A DNA stretch of 64,000 bases, taken from assembly GCF_001112925.1 (NCBI RefSeq), contig NZ_CPYD01000004.1, forward strand, positions 1 to 64,000, read 5' to 3'. Source of the DNA: Yersinia nurmii. Lineage in GTDB: Bacteria; Pseudomonadota; Gammaproteobacteria; Enterobacterales; Enterobacteriaceae. Made by a program: the position numbers and the translations under genes. Under the pieces are notes generated by a model that searched no databases, had not been told where the DNA came from, and saw only the letters and a list, made by a program, of their open reading frames with translations. This document shows positions 40,067 to 51,467 of this stretch, one piece after another. Each line of letters starts with the position of its first letter. Within the stretch, counting starts at the first letter, position 1.

Positions 40067-40480
40067 ATGCTCGACAAACTGGACGGTGCTCTGCGCTTTC
40101 AACAAGAGGCGCTAAATCTTCGCGCTCAGCGGCAGGAAATTTTGTCTGCCAATATTGCCAACGCCGATACGCCGGGCTTTCAGGCTCGCGATATCGATTT
40201 CTCCAGCCAACTGCAAAAAGTGATGGAGCAAGGGCGTGTTAACGGCAGCGGGATGTCACTCAGTTTGACCGCAGCCCGTCATATTCCGGCTCAAAATATT
40301 CAGCCGCCGGATCTGGATCTGCTGTTCCGAGTTCCAGACCAACCCTCGATGGACGGCAACACGGTAGATATGGACCGTGAACGTACCAATTTCGCCGATA
40401 ATAGCCTGAAATATCAAACCGATCTGACCATTCTTGGCAGCCAGATCAAAGGGATGATGTCAGTGTTACAACAAGGATAA
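40067..40480 (+). CDS. flgB: flagellar proximal rod protein FlgB
   Basis: The 137-residue rod subunit has the N-terminal rod signature [24 protein letters not shown] and a C-terminal helix typical of axial proteins. It is the first gene of the long flgBCDEFGHIJKL run. GGGG precedes the ATG closely. It has no signal peptide and is exported by the flagellar type III system. Confidence 0.96.
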   Translation: MLDKLDGALRFQQEALNLRAQRQEILSANIANADTPGFQARDIDFSSQLQKVMEQGRVNGSGMSLSLTAARHIPAQNIQPPDLDLLFRVPDQPSMDGNTVDMDRERTNFADNSLKYQTDLTILGSQIKGMMSVLQQG

Positions 40481-40485
40481 GGCGT

Positions 40486-40890
40486 ATGTCTTTACTGAAT
40501 ATATTTGATATCGCCGGCTCTGCGTTGTCTGCGCAATCCCAGCGGATGAACGTGAGCGCCAGTAACATGGCCAACGCCGATAGCGTAACCGGGCCGGATG
40601 GTCAGCCTTATCGCGCTAAGCAGGTGGTGTTTCAGGTTGCCAATCAAGGTGCTCAGGAAACCGGCGGCGTTCGTGTCGCGCAGATCGTAGAAGACACGGC
40701 TCCGGATCGTTTGGTGTATCAGCCCGGTAATCCGTTGGCGGATGCCAAAGGCTATGTGCGTATGCCGAACGTGGATGTGGTGGGGGAGATGGTGAACACC
40801 ATTTCTGCTTCCCGAAGCTATCAGGCCAACGTGGAAGTGCTGAATACCACTAAATCCATGATGCTCAAAACGCTGACTTTGGGCCAATAA
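40486..40890 (+). CDS. flgC: flagellar proximal rod protein FlgC
   Basis: The 134-residue rod subunit begins [33 protein letters not shown] and ends with the heptad helix [36 protein letters not shown]. The length matches E. coli FlgC. It lies five bases after flgB. Confidence 0.97.
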   Translation: MSLLNIFDIAGSALSAQSQRMNVSASNMANADSVTGPDGQPYRAKQVVFQVANQGAQETGGVRVAQIVEDTAPDRLVYQPGNPLADAKGYVRMPNVDVVGEMVNTISASRSYQANVEVLNTTKSMMLKTLTLGQ

Positions 40891-40902
40891 TCGGAGCCGA
40901 CA

Positions 40903-41610
40903 ATGGCAATTAATACCTCAATGAATGACAGCTTGGACAACACCATTCCCAATACCGCTGCCAAGCTTCAGCAAAAACAGACTCTCGGCGGTGCTGGTAG
41001 CAGCGAAGAAATGCAAAACAGCTTCCTGACGCTGTTGGTTGCCCAGTTGAAAAACCAGGACCCAACTAATCCACTACAAAACAATGAATTGACCACTCAG
41101 CTGGCGCAAATCAGTACGGTTCAAGGTATTGAGAAGTTGAATACGACCTTGGGTTCGATATCAGGTCAGATTGATAACGGTCAATCGTTACAGGCGAGTG
41201 CGCTCATTGGCCATGGCGTGATGGTGCCGGGCAACAGTATTCTGGCCGGTTCGAAGGACGACATCGTGAGCACGACGCCGTTCGGTATGGAGCTGGTGCG
41301 CGGGGCCGACAAAGTGACCGCCACTATCAGCGATGCCAACGGTAACGTAGTCAAAACGATTGAATTCCCTGGTGGTTTAGAGGCAGGCGTTCATGTCTTT
41401 ACCTGGGATGGCAAGCTGGAAGACGGCAGCAACGCACCGGATGGCGCTTACAGCGTCAGTATCGCCGCCAGCAGCGGTGTGGAGTCACTGAACCCAACGG
41501 CCCTGAGCTTTGGTGTGGTCAATGGTGTAACCAAGGGCGCTCAGGGGACCAAGCTGGATCTCGGCCCGCGTGGCACCGTGACGATGGATGAAGTTCGCCA
41601 AATTCTGTAA
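40903..41610 (+). CDS. flgD: hook-cap protein FlgD
   Basis: The 235-residue hook scaffold has the N-terminal FlgD block SFLTLLVAQLKNQDPTNPLQNNELTTQLAQISTVQGIEKLN and the C-terminal FLN-type/tudor-like domain (FTWDGKLEDGSNAPDGAY). It caps the growing hook and is absent from the final flagellum. Confidence 0.96.
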   Translation: MAINTSMNDSLDNTIPNTAAKLQQKQTLGGAGSSEEMQNSFLTLLVAQLKNQDPTNPLQNNELTTQLAQISTVQGIEKLNTTLGSISGQIDNGQSLQASALIGHGVMVPGNSILAGSKDDIVSTTPFGMELVRGADKVTATISDANGNVVKTIEFPGGLEAGVHVFTWDGKLEDGSNAPDGAYSVSIAASSGVESLNPTALSFGVVNGVTKGAQGTKLDLGPRGTVTMDEVRQIL

Positions 41611-41732
41611 GTCCGCTGCTTCGTGCACGGAAAGCATTTTGATAAAGCAGTGGGCCAGACAAGAGTTTGGTTCTCTCATTTACCCGGCGTTTTGATGTTG
41701 TATCAACGCCTTGAATCCTAACGGAGAGTAAC

Positions 41733-42968
41733 ATGGGTTTTTCTCAAGCAGTCAGCGGTTTAAACGCAGCGTCTAGTAACTTGGATGTGATCGGTAACAA
41801 CATTGCCAACTCGGCTACCTCTGGTTTTAAATCAGGTTCCGTATCTTTCGCCGATATGTTTGCCGGTTCTCAAACCGGTATGGGCGTAAAAGTCGCCGGT
41901 ATCACTCAGGACTTCAACGACGGTACCCCAACCACCACTAACCGCCGTTTAGATCTGGCTATCAGCCAAAACGGTTTCTTCCGTATGCAAGACAGCAGCG
42001 GCGGTATTTTCTACGCGCGTAACGGCCAGTTCAAACTGGATGAAAACCGTAACATCGTTAATCAGCAGGGCCTGCACCTGACCGGTTATCCGGCCACAGG
42101 TACACCGCCAACGGTTCAGCAGGGCGCTCAGCCGGTTCCGCTGACGATTCCACAGGGCATGATCAGCGCGAAAGCGACCACTTCCGGCAATATGGTCGCT
42201 AACCTGAATTCATCTCACAAGCCAATCACCGAAACTTTCGATCCGGCGAAACCTGACACTTATAGCTTCGTTAACAACATCACCACCTTCGATAGTCTGG
42301 GTAATAGCCACGATGTCAGCGTGTTCTTTGTGAAAACCAAAGACAACACTTGGGACGTATACACCCAGGACACCAGCGTGGCCGGTTCTAAAGCCGATAA
42401 GCAAGGCACCATGAACTTCGATACTAACGGTCTGCTGACCGACACCACCGATGGTGCAGGTGCTCCAAGCGCAACGCCATTCACCCTGAATGTGCCGATG
42501 GCCGCATTGAATGGTGCACCAGCGCAGACGTTTACGCTGAATCTGGCCGGTGCCAAGCAGCAGAATACCGGTACTGACAGCATCTCAGCCCAGAACCAAA
42601 CCGGCTATGCGGCAGGTGAATTCACTGGCTTCCAGATCGAAAAAGACGGTTCCGTGATCGGTACTTACTCTAACCAACAGAAACAGTTGCTGGGCCAGAT
42701 CGTACTGACTAACTTTGCTAACCCGGAAGGTTTGTCTTCTCAGGGCGATAACGTTTGGAAAGAAACGGCGTCTTCCGGTAACGCCATTTTGGGTACGGCA
42801 GGCGGTGGTGGTTTCGGTACGCTGACCAGCGGTGCGTTGGAGTCTTCCAACGTGGATCTGAGTAAAGAATTGGTGAATATGATCGTTGCTCAGCGCAACT
42901 ACCAGTCCAACGCTCAGACCATCAAAACCCAGGATCAGATCTTACAAACTCTGGTCAACCTGCGCTAA
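41733..42968 (+). CDS. flgE: flagellar hook protein FlgE
   Basis: The 411-residue hook subunit is slightly longer than in E. coli (402). It has the N-terminal axial motif MGFSQAVSGLNAASSNLDVIGNNIANSATSGFKSGS and the C-terminal SSNVDLSKELVNMIVAQRNYQSNAQTIKTQDQIL. A 122-base gap before it, larger than elsewhere in the run, has no visible terminator. CGGAG precedes the ATG. Confidence 0.97.
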   Translation: MGFSQAVSGLNAASSNLDVIGNNIANSATSGFKSGSVSFADMFAGSQTGMGVKVAGITQDFNDGTPTTTNRRLDLAISQNGFFRMQDSSGGIFYARNGQFKLDENRNIVNQQGLHLTGYPATGTPPTVQQGAQPVPLTIPQGMISAKATTSGNMVANLNSSHKPITETFDPAKPDTYSFVNNITTFDSLGNSHDVSVFFVKTKDNTWDVYTQDTSVAGSKADKQGTMNFDTNGLLTDTTDGAGAPSATPFTLNVPMAALNGAPAQTFTLNLAGAKQQNTGTDSISAQNQTGYAAGEFTGFQIEKDGSVIGTYSNQQKQLLGQIVLTNFANPEGLSSQGDNVWKETASSGNAILGTAGGGGFGTLTSGALESSNVDLSKELVNMIVAQRNYQSNAQTIKTQDQILQTLVNLR

Positions 42969-42989
42969 TCGCGCTAACGGGATAGCAGC

Positions 42990-43745
42990 ATGGATCACGC
43001 AATATATACCGCGATGGGTGCCGCCCGGCAGACGCTGGAGCAGCAGGCCGTTACTGCAAACAATCTGGCAAATGCCTCAACGCCGGGCTTCCGCGCGCAG
43101 TTATCTGCATTGCGGGCAGTACCGATTGACGGGCCGAGCATGGCGACGCGTACGTTGGTGGCGGCATCTACGCCCGGTGCGGATATGAGTCAGGGGCCAA
43201 TGAACTACAGCGGTCGCCCGCTGGATGTGGCGCTGCAGCAAGACGGCTTTATGGCTGTGCAGTTGCCAGATGGCACCGAGGGTTATACCCGCAACGGTAA
43301 CATTCAAGTTTCTGCCGACGGTCAGATGACGGTGCAGGGTTATCCGCTGATGGGGGATAACGGTCCGATTGACGTACCGCCGCAAGCGGAAGTCACTATC
43401 GCGGCTGACGGTACCATCTCGGCGTTGAACGCGGGCGATCCGCCGAACACCATTGCTCAGATTGGCCGGTTAAAACTGGTTCAGGCACAGGGCAGTGAGC
43501 TGACGCGCGGCGATGACGGATTGTTCCATCTGACGCCGGCTACGCAACAACAGCGTGGCGCTACGTTGCCGAACGATCCGCTGGTCAAAGTGATGCCCGG
43601 CGTGATTGAAGGCAGCAACGTTAAACCGGTGGAAACTATGGTGGATATGATCGCCAACGCCCGCCGTTTTGAGATGCAGATGAAAGTCATTCACAGCGTG
43701 GATGAGAACGAACAGCGCGCTAACCAGCTGTTAGCTATGAGTTAA
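42990..43745 (+). CDS. flgF: flagellar proximal rod protein FlgF
   Basis: The 251-residue rod subunit has an axial start (MDHAIYTAMGAARQTLEQQAVTANNLANASTPGFRAQ), GYTRNGNIQVSADGQ in the core and a C-terminal MVDMIANARRFEMQMKVIHSVDENEQRANQLL. It lies 21 bases after flgE and 26 before flgG. Confidence 0.97.
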   Translation: MDHAIYTAMGAARQTLEQQAVTANNLANASTPGFRAQLSALRAVPIDGPSMATRTLVAASTPGADMSQGPMNYSGRPLDVALQQDGFMAVQLPDGTEGYTRNGNIQVSADGQMTVQGYPLMGDNGPIDVPPQAEVTIAADGTISALNAGDPPNTIAQIGRLKLVQAQGSELTRGDDGLFHLTPATQQQRGATLPNDPLVKVMPGVIEGSNVKPVETMVDMIANARRFEMQMKVIHSVDENEQRANQLLAMS

Positions 43746-43753
43746 GCGCCTAG

Positions 43754-44554
<801 letters not shown>

Positions 44555-44565
44555 GATAGCTTTCG

Positions 44566-44583
44566 GGGGGCAGGATTGCCCCC
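44566..44583 (+). other. GC hairpin between flgG and flgH
   Basis: A 7-bp stem GGGGGCA (44566-44572) / TGCCCCC (44577-44583) with a GGAT loop lies just after flgG. No T-run follows. It may reduce or stabilise read-through into flgHIJ. Confidence 0.55.
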
Positions 44584-44658
44584 TGACTGCGTTAGGCCGA
44601 TTGGAATTTTGGGGTTCAAGGCAGCTTACCCCCTTGGTTACAGGTAATAAAAACAGAG

Positions 44659-45375
44659 ATGGATACTTCGCCGTTCAGAAAATTAAGTGGATTGAGATGG
44701 GTCTGTGCGCCAACAATGGCGGTGCTGCTGCTCAATGGCTGTGCGTATATTCCGCATAAACCACTGGTGGATGGCACCACCTCTGCGCAACCCGCGCCAG
44801 CGAGTGCGCCTTTGCCGAATGGCTCAATCTTTCAGGCTGTTCAGCCAATGAATTATGGTTATCAGCCGCTATTTGAAGACCGTCGCCCACGCAATATCGG
44901 CGACACGCTGACCATTACCTTGCAGGAAAACGTCAGCGCCAGCAAAAGCTCTTCTGCCAACGCCAGCCGTAACGGTGCCAGCAAATTTGGCGTAGCCACT
45001 GCGCCGCGCTATCTGGAGGGTTTACTGGGCAACGCCCGTGCCGATCTGGATATTTCCGGCGATAGCACCTTTGGCGGTAAAGGCGGAGCCAATGCCAATA
45101 ACACCTTTAACGGCACTATTACCGTGACCGTAGATCGGGTTCTGGCCAACGGTAATCTGCATGTCGTGGGAGAGAAGCAGATTGCGATCAATCAGGGAAC
45201 CGAATTTATCCGTTTCTCCGGGGTCGTCAATCCACGCACCATCAGCGGCAGCAACACCGTTACCTCAACTCAGGTGGCGGACGCACGTATCGAATACGTG
45301 GGTAATGGCTATATCAATGAAGCGCAAACCATGGGCTGGTTGCAGCGGTTCTTCCTTAATGTTTCGCCGTTCTAA
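44659..45375 (+). CDS. flgH: flagellar L-ring lipoprotein FlgH
   Basis: The 238-residue outer-membrane lipoprotein forms the L ring. The lipobox is LNGC (Cys at about residue 28). The strongly conserved core is present: [39 protein letters not shown], and [35 protein letters not shown] in the C-terminal half. Exported by Sec, not by the flagellar system. Confidence 0.97.
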   Translation: MDTSPFRKLSGLRWVCAPTMAVLLLNGCAYIPHKPLVDGTTSAQPAPASAPLPNGSIFQAVQPMNYGYQPLFEDRRPRNIGDTLTITLQENVSASKSSSANASRNGASKFGVATAPRYLEGLLGNARADLDISGDSTFGGKGGANANNTFNGTITVTVDRVLANGNLHVVGEKQIAINQGTEFIRFSGVVNPRTISGSNTVTSTQVADARIEYVGNGYINEAQTMGWLQRFFLNVSPF

Positions 45376-45386
45376 GAGGCCTATTA

Positions 45387-46496
45387 ATGCGTAAACAATC
45401 TCTCATCCCGCTTTTTGTCGCACTGTTGTCATTGGTGTGGCTGCCGGCATCGGCAGAGCGAATTCGTGATTTGGTTACCGTTCAGGGCGTGCGGGATAAC
45501 GCCCTGATTGGCTACGGACTGGTTGTGGGGCTGGATGGCTCCGGTGACCAGACCATGCAGACTCCCTTTACCACTCAAAGCCTGAGCAACATGTTGTCCC
45601 AGTTAGGGATTACTGTGCCGCCGGGTACCAATATGCAGCTGAAAAACGTGGCGGCGGTGATGGTTACCGCTAAATTGCCTGCGTTTTCTCGTACCGGACA
45701 AACCATCGATGTGGTGGTTTCCTCCATGGGTAACGCCAAAAGTATTCGCGGTGGGACTTTGCTGATGACGCCGCTGAAAGGCGTGGATAATCAGGTTTAT
45801 GCGTTGGCGCAGGGCAACGTTTTGGTCGGAGGCGCTGGGGCGTCTTCAGGCGGCAGCAGCGTAACTGTTAACCAGTTGACCGGTGGTCGAATCAGCAATG
45901 GCGCGACTATCGAACGAGAATTACCGACTACTTTTGGCAGCAGCGGCGTGCTTAACCTTCAGTTAAATAATGAAGATTTTACGCTGGCGCAGCAGATAAG
46001 CGATGCGATCAACCGTTCGCGTGGCTTCGGTTCCGCCACCGCGATTGACGCCCGTACCATTCAGGTTCTGGTGCCAAGCGGCAGCAGCTCACAGGTGCGT
46101 TTCCTGGCGGATATCCAGAATATTCCCGTTAATGTCGATCCAGGCGATGCCAAGGTCATTATCAATTCCCGCACTGGCTCGGTGGTGATGAACCGTAACG
46201 TGGTGCTGGATTCTTGTGCGGTGGCGCAGGGCAATCTGTCGGTTGTGGTGGACAAACAAAATACCGTCAGCCAGCCGGATACGCCGTTCGGCGGTGGTCA
46301 GACCGTCGTCACGCCAAATACCCAGATATCGGTACGTCAGGAAGGGGGCGCGTTGCAAAAAGTGAATGCCAGCCCGAATCTGAACAATGTTATTCGCGCG
46401 TTGAATTCTCTGGGTGCAACGCCAATCGACCTGATGTCTATTTTGCAAGCGATGGAAAGCGCCGGCTGTCTGCGGGCTAAATTGGAAATTATCTGA
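45387..46496 (+). CDS. flgI: flagellar P-ring protein FlgI
   Basis: The 369-residue periplasmic protein has a signal peptide (about residues 1-23, ending ASA) and the family start [32 protein letters not shown]. The C-terminal [32 protein letters not shown] is nearly the E. coli sequence. It forms the ring in the peptidoglycan layer with help from FlgA. It overlaps flgJ by one base (TGATG). Confidence 0.97.
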   Translation: MRKQSLIPLFVALLSLVWLPASAERIRDLVTVQGVRDNALIGYGLVVGLDGSGDQTMQTPFTTQSLSNMLSQLGITVPPGTNMQLKNVAAVMVTAKLPAFSRTGQTIDVVVSSMGNAKSIRGGTLLMTPLKGVDNQVYALAQGNVLVGGAGASSGGSSVTVNQLTGGRISNGATIERELPTTFGSSGVLNLQLNNEDFTLAQQISDAINRSRGFGSATAIDARTIQVLVPSGSSSQVRFLADIQNIPVNVDPGDAKVIINSRTGSVVMNRNVVLDSCAVAQGNLSVVVDKQNTVSQPDTPFGGGQTVVTPNTQISVRQEGGALQKVNASPNLNNVIRALNSLGATPIDLMSILQAMESAGCLRAKLEII

Positions 46497-47437
46497 TGAG
46501 CGATTTGATGGCAATGTCTGGGGCGGCATACGACGCTCAATCCCTGAACGCCTTAAAGCGTGATGTGGCAAAAGACCCGCAGGGTAACCTGAAACAGGTG
46601 GCTCAGCAGGTTGAAGGGATGTTTGTGCAGATGATGCTGAAAAGTATGCGTTCCGCCATGCCGGAAGATGGCCCGCTGAGCAGCGATCAAACGCGATTAT
46701 ATACCTCTATGTATGACCAGCAGATTGCGCAGGAAATGTCGGTGAAAGGTCTCGGTCTGGCCGACATGATGGTGAAGCAGCTTTCCGGTAGCCAGTCGCC
46801 AAGTGAAACGGCCGGTACTGTGCCGATGGCGCTGGATAAAGAAGTGATGCAAACCCTGCCGGCACAGGCGCTGGCGCAGATGATGCGTCGGGCAATTCCC
46901 ACGCCTCCGCCGGAAGGTGCCAGCCCGCTGTCACTCAATAACAATAACTTCGTTTCCCGTCTGTCGATCCCGGCCAAAGTGGCCAGTCAGCAGAGTGGCA
47001 TTCCTCATCAACTGATTGTGGCGCAGGCGGCGCTGGAATCAGGTTGGGGGCGCCGCGAAATCCCGACGGCGGAAGGCAAATCCAGCTACAACCTGTTTGG
47101 TATTAAAGCAGGTAGCAGTTGGGAAGGGCCGGTTAGTGAAATCACAACCACGGAGTACGAGCAAGGAGTGGCGAAGAAAACCAAGGCCAGCTTCCGCGTT
47201 TACGGTTCTTACGTCGAAGCGATTAGCGACTACGTTAAATTACTGACCAAAAATCCTCGCTATGCGGAAGTGGCGGCGGCGAATACGCCAGAGCAGGCGG
47301 CACACGCCCTGCAGCGAGCGGGTTACGCTACCGATCCACAATACGCACAGAAATTGGTGGGCGTTATTCAGCAAATGAAGAGCGCAGGGAATCAGGCCGT
47401 AAAAGCCTATACCCATGATTTAAGCCAAATTTTCTAA
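46496..47437 (+). CDS. flgJ: rod-cap muramidase FlgJ
   Basis: The 313-residue protein has the E. coli length. The N-terminal half is the rod cap (VEGMFVQMMLKSMRSAMPEDG), and the C-terminal half is a beta-N-acetylglucosaminidase (LIVAQAALESGWGRREIPTAEGKSSYNLFGIKAG, with the catalytic Glu in ALESGWG). It digests peptidoglycan locally so that the rod can pass. A strong terminator follows. Confidence 0.97.
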   Translation: MSDLMAMSGAAYDAQSLNALKRDVAKDPQGNLKQVAQQVEGMFVQMMLKSMRSAMPEDGPLSSDQTRLYTSMYDQQIAQEMSVKGLGLADMMVKQLSGSQSPSETAGTVPMALDKEVMQTLPAQALAQMMRRAIPTPPPEGASPLSLNNNNFVSRLSIPAKVASQQSGIPHQLIVAQAALESGWGRREIPTAEGKSSYNLFGIKAGSSWEGPVSEITTTEYEQGVAKKTKASFRVYGSYVEAISDYVKLLTKNPRYAEVAAANTPEQAAHALQRAGYATDPQYAQKLVGVIQQMKSAGNQAVKAYTHDLSQIF

Positions 47438-47470
47438 CGGAAGGCCGCAAACCGACCGTGTAAAACCCTG

Positions 47471-47505
47471 ACCGCCCTGTGATTTATCCCCGGGCGGTTT
47501 TTTTT
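47471..47505 (+). terminator. rho-independent terminator after flgJ
   Basis: ACCGCCC (47471-47477) and GGGCGGT (47492-47498) form the stem, followed by eight T. It separates flgB-J from flgKL, which have their own promoter. Confidence 0.88.
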
Positions 47506-47560
47506 AGCAGGAACATCGCCGTAATCCATCGGAATAATGGGTATTTTTTGCCAAATTTAC

Positions 47561-47587
47561 TCAAGTTATCCGATCTTTGGCCGATAA
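47561..47587 (+). promoter_or_regulatory. sigma-28 promoter of flgKL
   Basis: TCAAGTTA, 11 bases and a perfect GCCGATAA fit the FliA consensus (6 of 8 in the -35). It lies 103 bases before flgK, and fits late expression of the hook-filament junction proteins. Confidence 0.82.
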
Positions 47588-47689
47588 ATATTACAGGCTG
47601 CGCGGGGACTTGTACCCCTCAGACAGTAACCTTATTCATCACCGCAGGTGGCACAGACTAACGATCGCCTGCCGTAAAAGGATTTCTTT

Positions 47690-49342
47690 ATGTCCAACAA
47701 TCTGATTAATACCGCGATGAGTGGTCTGAGCGCGGCGCAATACGCCCTGAGCACCGTGGGTAATAACATTACCAACTTCCAGGTCGCCGGGTATAACCGC
47801 CAGAATGCTATTTTTGCGCAAGCGGGCGGCACGTTGTCTCCAGCGGGTTTCCTCGGTAACGGTGTTAACGTGACCGGCGTAAATCGCGAGTACAACTCCT
47901 TTATTAATAATCAGTTACGTTCAGCCCAAACTCAAAGCGCCGGTCTGACAACTTATTACAATCAGATCTCGCAGATTGATAACTTGTTGGCGGATAAAAA
48001 TAACAGCCTGTCCGTTACCATGCAGGATTTCTTCAGTAATCTAAAAGGTCTGGAAACCCTTCCCAACGATGACGCGACGCGTAAAACTGTGTTGGGTAAA
48101 GCCGAAGGGTTGGTAAACCAATTCAAGAATGCGGATAAATATCTGCAAGACATGAATAACGGTGTTAACCAGAAAATTAGCGACAGCGTTACCCAGATTA
48201 ATAACTATTCTGAGCAAATCGCCAAACTTAACGACCAGATCACCCGTTTACGCGGCAGCAGCGGCAGTGAGCCAAATGCTTTGCTCGATCAGCGCGATCA
48301 GTTGGTGAGCGAACTGAACACCATTATTCCGGTCACCGTGACCCAGCAAGACGGCGACGCTTATAACGTGTCCTTCGCCGGTGGTTTATCGCTGGTGCAG
48401 GGTTCGAATTCTTATAATATGCGTGCAATCCCATCTAGCGCTGACGGCACTCGGATGACCATCGGTTACGACCGCGGTCTGGGTGGTGTGGCTGAGCTGG
48501 ACGAATCCCGCATTACCTCCGGCTCTTTGGGCGGTACGCTGAAATTCCGCAGTGAAGCATTGGATAGCGCTCGCAACCAATTAGGGCAGTTGGCGTTGGT
48601 GATGGCCGATAGCTTTAACCAGCAGCACGAAAAAGGCTTTGATATCAACGGCGATCCAGGCGAGAAGTTCTTCAGCTTTGCTCAGCCAAACAGCGTCAGC
48701 AATTCCAAAAACACCGGTACCGGTCATCTGGATGTGAGCTACAGCAACACCAGCGAAGTGCAGGCCAGTGATTACAGCATGGAATTCGACGGCACCAACT
48801 GGCAGGTTACGCGTCTATCAGACAACAGTAAAATTACGCCTAAAACCGAAGTTGACGGCAGCCTGAGCTTTGACGGCCTGAATGTTTCTGTCGGTGCAGG
48901 CGTAGCGGCGAACGATAAGTTCACCATCAAACCGGTGGCCAATACTATTTCTAACCTGGATGTGGCAATCAAGGATTCCTCTAAAATTGCCGCTGCGGGC
49001 GTGGACCCAACCGGTGTGGACGGGGGGAAAGGCGATAATAACAATGCTAAGGCGTTACTGGAGCTGCAAAATAAGCAATTGGTCAACGGCAAAGCGACAT
49101 TGTCCGGTGCTTACGCCGGTTTGGTCAGTAATGTGGGTAACCAAACTAGCACGGCGAAAGTGAACAGTACCGCGCAGTTCAATATCGTGAAGCAGCTTGA
49201 TGAGCAGCAGCAGTCCATTTCCGGGGTAAACCTGGATGAAGAGTACGGCAATCTACAGCGTTTCCAGCAATATTACCTGGCCAATGCGCAGGTTATCCAA
49301 GTGGCTTCGACTTTGTTTAATTCCTTGCTGGAAATTCGTTAA
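47690..49342 (+). CDS. flgK: hook-filament junction protein 1, FlgK
   Basis: The 550-residue protein is close to the E. coli length (547). The N-terminal axial segment is INTAMSGLSAAQYALSTVGNNITNFQVAGYNRQNA, and the C-terminal helix QQQSISGVNLDEEYGNLQRFQQYYLANAQVIQVASTLFNSLLEIR carries the FlgN-binding and assembly region. It joins hook and filament together with FlgL. Confidence 0.97.
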   Translation: MSNNLINTAMSGLSAAQYALSTVGNNITNFQVAGYNRQNAIFAQAGGTLSPAGFLGNGVNVTGVNREYNSFINNQLRSAQTQSAGLTTYYNQISQIDNLLADKNNSLSVTMQDFFSNLKGLETLPNDDATRKTVLGKAEGLVNQFKNADKYLQDMNNGVNQKISDSVTQINNYSEQIAKLNDQITRLRGSSGSEPNALLDQRDQLVSELNTIIPVTVTQQDGDAYNVSFAGGLSLVQGSNSYNMRAIPSSADGTRMTIGYDRGLGGVAELDESRITSGSLGGTLKFRSEALDSARNQLGQLALVMADSFNQQHEKGFDINGDPGEKFFSFAQPNSVSNSKNTGTGHLDVSYSNTSEVQASDYSMEFDGTNWQVTRLSDNSKITPKTEVDGSLSFDGLNVSVGAGVAANDKFTIKPVANTISNLDVAIKDSSKIAAAGVDPTGVDGGKGDNNNAKALLELQNKQLVNGKATLSGAYAGLVSNVGNQTSTAKVNSTAQFNIVKQLDEQQQSISGVNLDEEYGNLQRFQQYYLANAQVIQVASTLFNSLLEIR

Positions 49343-49422
49343 ACCGAACCCTGCGGGGATAAATACTCAATCACTGTTCTGCGAAACGGCTTGCAGAACA
49401 GACGCTAAAAGGAACTGACATC

Positions 49423-50409
49423 GTGCGCCTTAGTACCAGCATGCTGTATCAGCAAAATATGCGCGGCATCACTGATGCCCAATCTCTGTGGTTGCAGTCT
49501 GGCCAACAGATTTCGACCGGCAAACGAGTGATTAACCCCTCGGATGATCCCATGGCTGCCTCACAGGTGATCATGCTGTCTCAGGCTCAATCGGAGAATG
49601 CGCAATTTGCCTTAGGCCGCAGCTATGCGCGCCAGACTTCATCTTTGGAAACCAATTTTCTGGCGCAGTCAACCAGCACCGTGCAGCAAATGCAAGCGTT
49701 GGTGATCAGTGCTAGCAAAGACTCCCTGAGTGATGATGACCGGGCTTCTTACGCGACTCAGTTGCAGGGCCTGAAGGATCAATTGTTAAATCAGGCTAAC
49801 TCCACGGATGGCAACGGCAACTACATGTTTGGCGGTTTTAAGAATGACAAACCTCCTTTCGTTGCCGATCCGGTGACCGGCGCGGTAACCTATAACGGTG
49901 GTGATGAGCCTAAGACTCAACAGGTTGATTCTTTCCGTAACATGACCGTGGGCCACACCGGTTCCAGTGTGTTTATGAGTCTGACAGCCAATGCGCGTCC
50001 GGAGCCAACCGATCCGGCTACCGGTACGACGCCAGCGTCAGAAAGCAATATTTTCAATACCATCGATACCGTATTGAACGCGCTGAAAATGCCAATGAAT
50101 GGTGCATCGGAAGCAGATAAACAGCTCTCAGCGGATGCGATGGATAAAGGGATTCGCGGGTTAGACAACTCGTTGAATAATATCCTGTCCGTTCAGGCTG
50201 AAATTGGTACTCAATTGCAGGAATTGGACAGTCTGGATAGCCTGGGCGACGACCGTACTCTGATAAACAAACAACAGCTTAGCGATTTACAGGATGTAGA
50301 TTGGAACGCCGCGATTTCATCCTACGTTATGCAACAAGCCGCATTACAGGCTTCGTATAAAGCTTTCAGCGATATGCAAGGCATGTCCCTGTTCCAGCTT
50401 AACCGTTAA
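49423..50409 (+). CDS. flgL: hook-filament junction protein 3, FlgL
   Basis: The 328-residue flagellin-like protein has an N-terminal MRLSTSMLYQQNMRGITDAQSLWLQSGQQISTGKRVINPSDDP block and a C-terminal coiled-coil helix ending MSLFQLNR. The start is GTG at 49423, eight bases after AAGGA. It is the last gene of the flg run and is followed by a terminator, then by convergent fliR. Confidence 0.96.
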   Translation: MRLSTSMLYQQNMRGITDAQSLWLQSGQQISTGKRVINPSDDPMAASQVIMLSQAQSENAQFALGRSYARQTSSLETNFLAQSTSTVQQMQALVISASKDSLSDDDRASYATQLQGLKDQLLNQANSTDGNGNYMFGGFKNDKPPFVADPVTGAVTYNGGDEPKTQQVDSFRNMTVGHTGSSVFMSLTANARPEPTDPATGTTPASESNIFNTIDTVLNALKMPMNGASEADKQLSADAMDKGIRGLDNSLNNILSVQAEIGTQLQELDSLDSLGDDRTLINKQQLSDLQDVDWNAAISSYVMQQAALQASYKAFSDMQGMSLFQLNR

Positions 50410-50423
50410 TAACCTGCGTTCTT

Positions 50424-50455
50424 ACCCGCTGACTAGCTCGGCGGGTCCCCTTTTA
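50424..50455 (+). terminator. probable terminator after flgL
   Basis: ACCCGC (50424-50429) pairs with GCGGGT (50441-50446), followed by CCCCTTTT. It lies 15 bases past the flgL stop. A second inverted repeat (ATCACTC/GAGTGAT, 50595-50601/50612-50618) lies nearer to fliR. Confidence 0.6.
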
Positions 50456-50685
50456 AGTGTACTTAAACCGGGTGCACTTTTCGGTATGTCATCTTTTCCC
50501 ACTAAGGTTTGGGGTGACATACCACCTTTTTATTATTAAAACCCCAATCTTTAGCCTCGTTTCAGGTTAACGTCCAGCCGTAATGGATTACCAAATCACT
50601 CCGTTATAGCAGAGTGATGATTGCTCGAACTGCCAGTAATCCGTGACGCAAAATGATGGGGACTCAGAGAAAGAGGGCGCTAACT

Positions 50686-51465
50686 TCAGGCCATCCCGCC
50701 AACAACACCGGCCAGACGATCGAAGAACTCACCGAACAGATGCTCGCAATAGGGAGCAAGACTCGGCATTAACAAGCCAAGAACCAGCATACCTATGGTT
50801 AAAGTGAGGGGGAAACCGATCACGAATACCGAAAGCTGTGGCGTCATGCGGTTTAACATGCCCAGCGCCATGTTTAGCGTGAGCAGAATCGTGATCAGGG
50901 GCAACGCGAGCATAAGTCCACTGATAAAGATCAGAGAACCGATCTCGGTTAAGGCGCGGAACCCGCCGCCGTTTAGAGGCGCAAACTGAATGGGCAGCGT
51001 GTGGAAGCTGTCGGACAACATAGAAATCAGCCATAAATGGCCGTTGAGGGACAAGAATAGCAGCATTGCGATTAGGTTCAGCAATCGCGCCAGCACGGGC
51101 ATATTGGGGCCACCGGAGGGATCGAAAAAAGTAGCGAAAGACAGCCCCATTTGTAACCCGATGATTTCCCCCGCTAAACGAATAGCTGCAAAGGCGAACT
51201 GCATGGTCAGGCCAATAGCGACGCCGATGATCACTTGTTGAATGGCGACCCAAATAGCTCCGGCGGAAAAAATTGGAATATTAATGACCGGCAGGGACGG
51301 TGCAATCAGAAAGGTAATCATTACCCCTAGGCCGACTTTGACCTTACGGTTGATCGATTTTTCATTCAGAACCGGTGCGGTGCTGATCAGCGCCAATACG
51401 CGGACCAGCGGCCAGAAATATTGGCTGACTAAATGACTAAGCTGGCTGGTATCAAAAGAAAGCAT
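50686..51465 (-). CDS. fliR: flagellar export gate protein FliR
   Basis: The 259-residue integral membrane protein has about six hydrophobic segments and belongs to the FliPQR export channel at the base of the rod. Family features include [29 protein letters not shown]. It is the last gene of the fliF-R direction (minus strand), two bases after fliQ. Confidence 0.96.
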   Translation of the reverse strand: MLSFDTSQLSHLVSQYFWPLVRVLALISTAPVLNEKSINRKVKVGLGVMITFLIAPSLPVINIPIFSAGAIWVAIQQVIIGVAIGLTMQFAFAAIRLAGEIIGLQMGLSFATFFDPSGGPNMPVLARLLNLIAMLLFLSLNGHLWLISMLSDSFHTLPIQFAPLNGGGFRALTEIGSLIFISGLMLALPLITILLTLNMALGMLNRMTPQLSVFVIGFPLTLTIGMLVLGLLMPSLAPYCEHLFGEFFDRLAGVVGGMA

Positions 51466-51467
51466 GT

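Noticed and set aside
50595-50618. Inverted repeat ATCACTC/GAGTGAT between flgL and fliR as fliR terminator
   Set aside because: It has no T-run on the minus strand and a 10-base loop; function cannot be supported.
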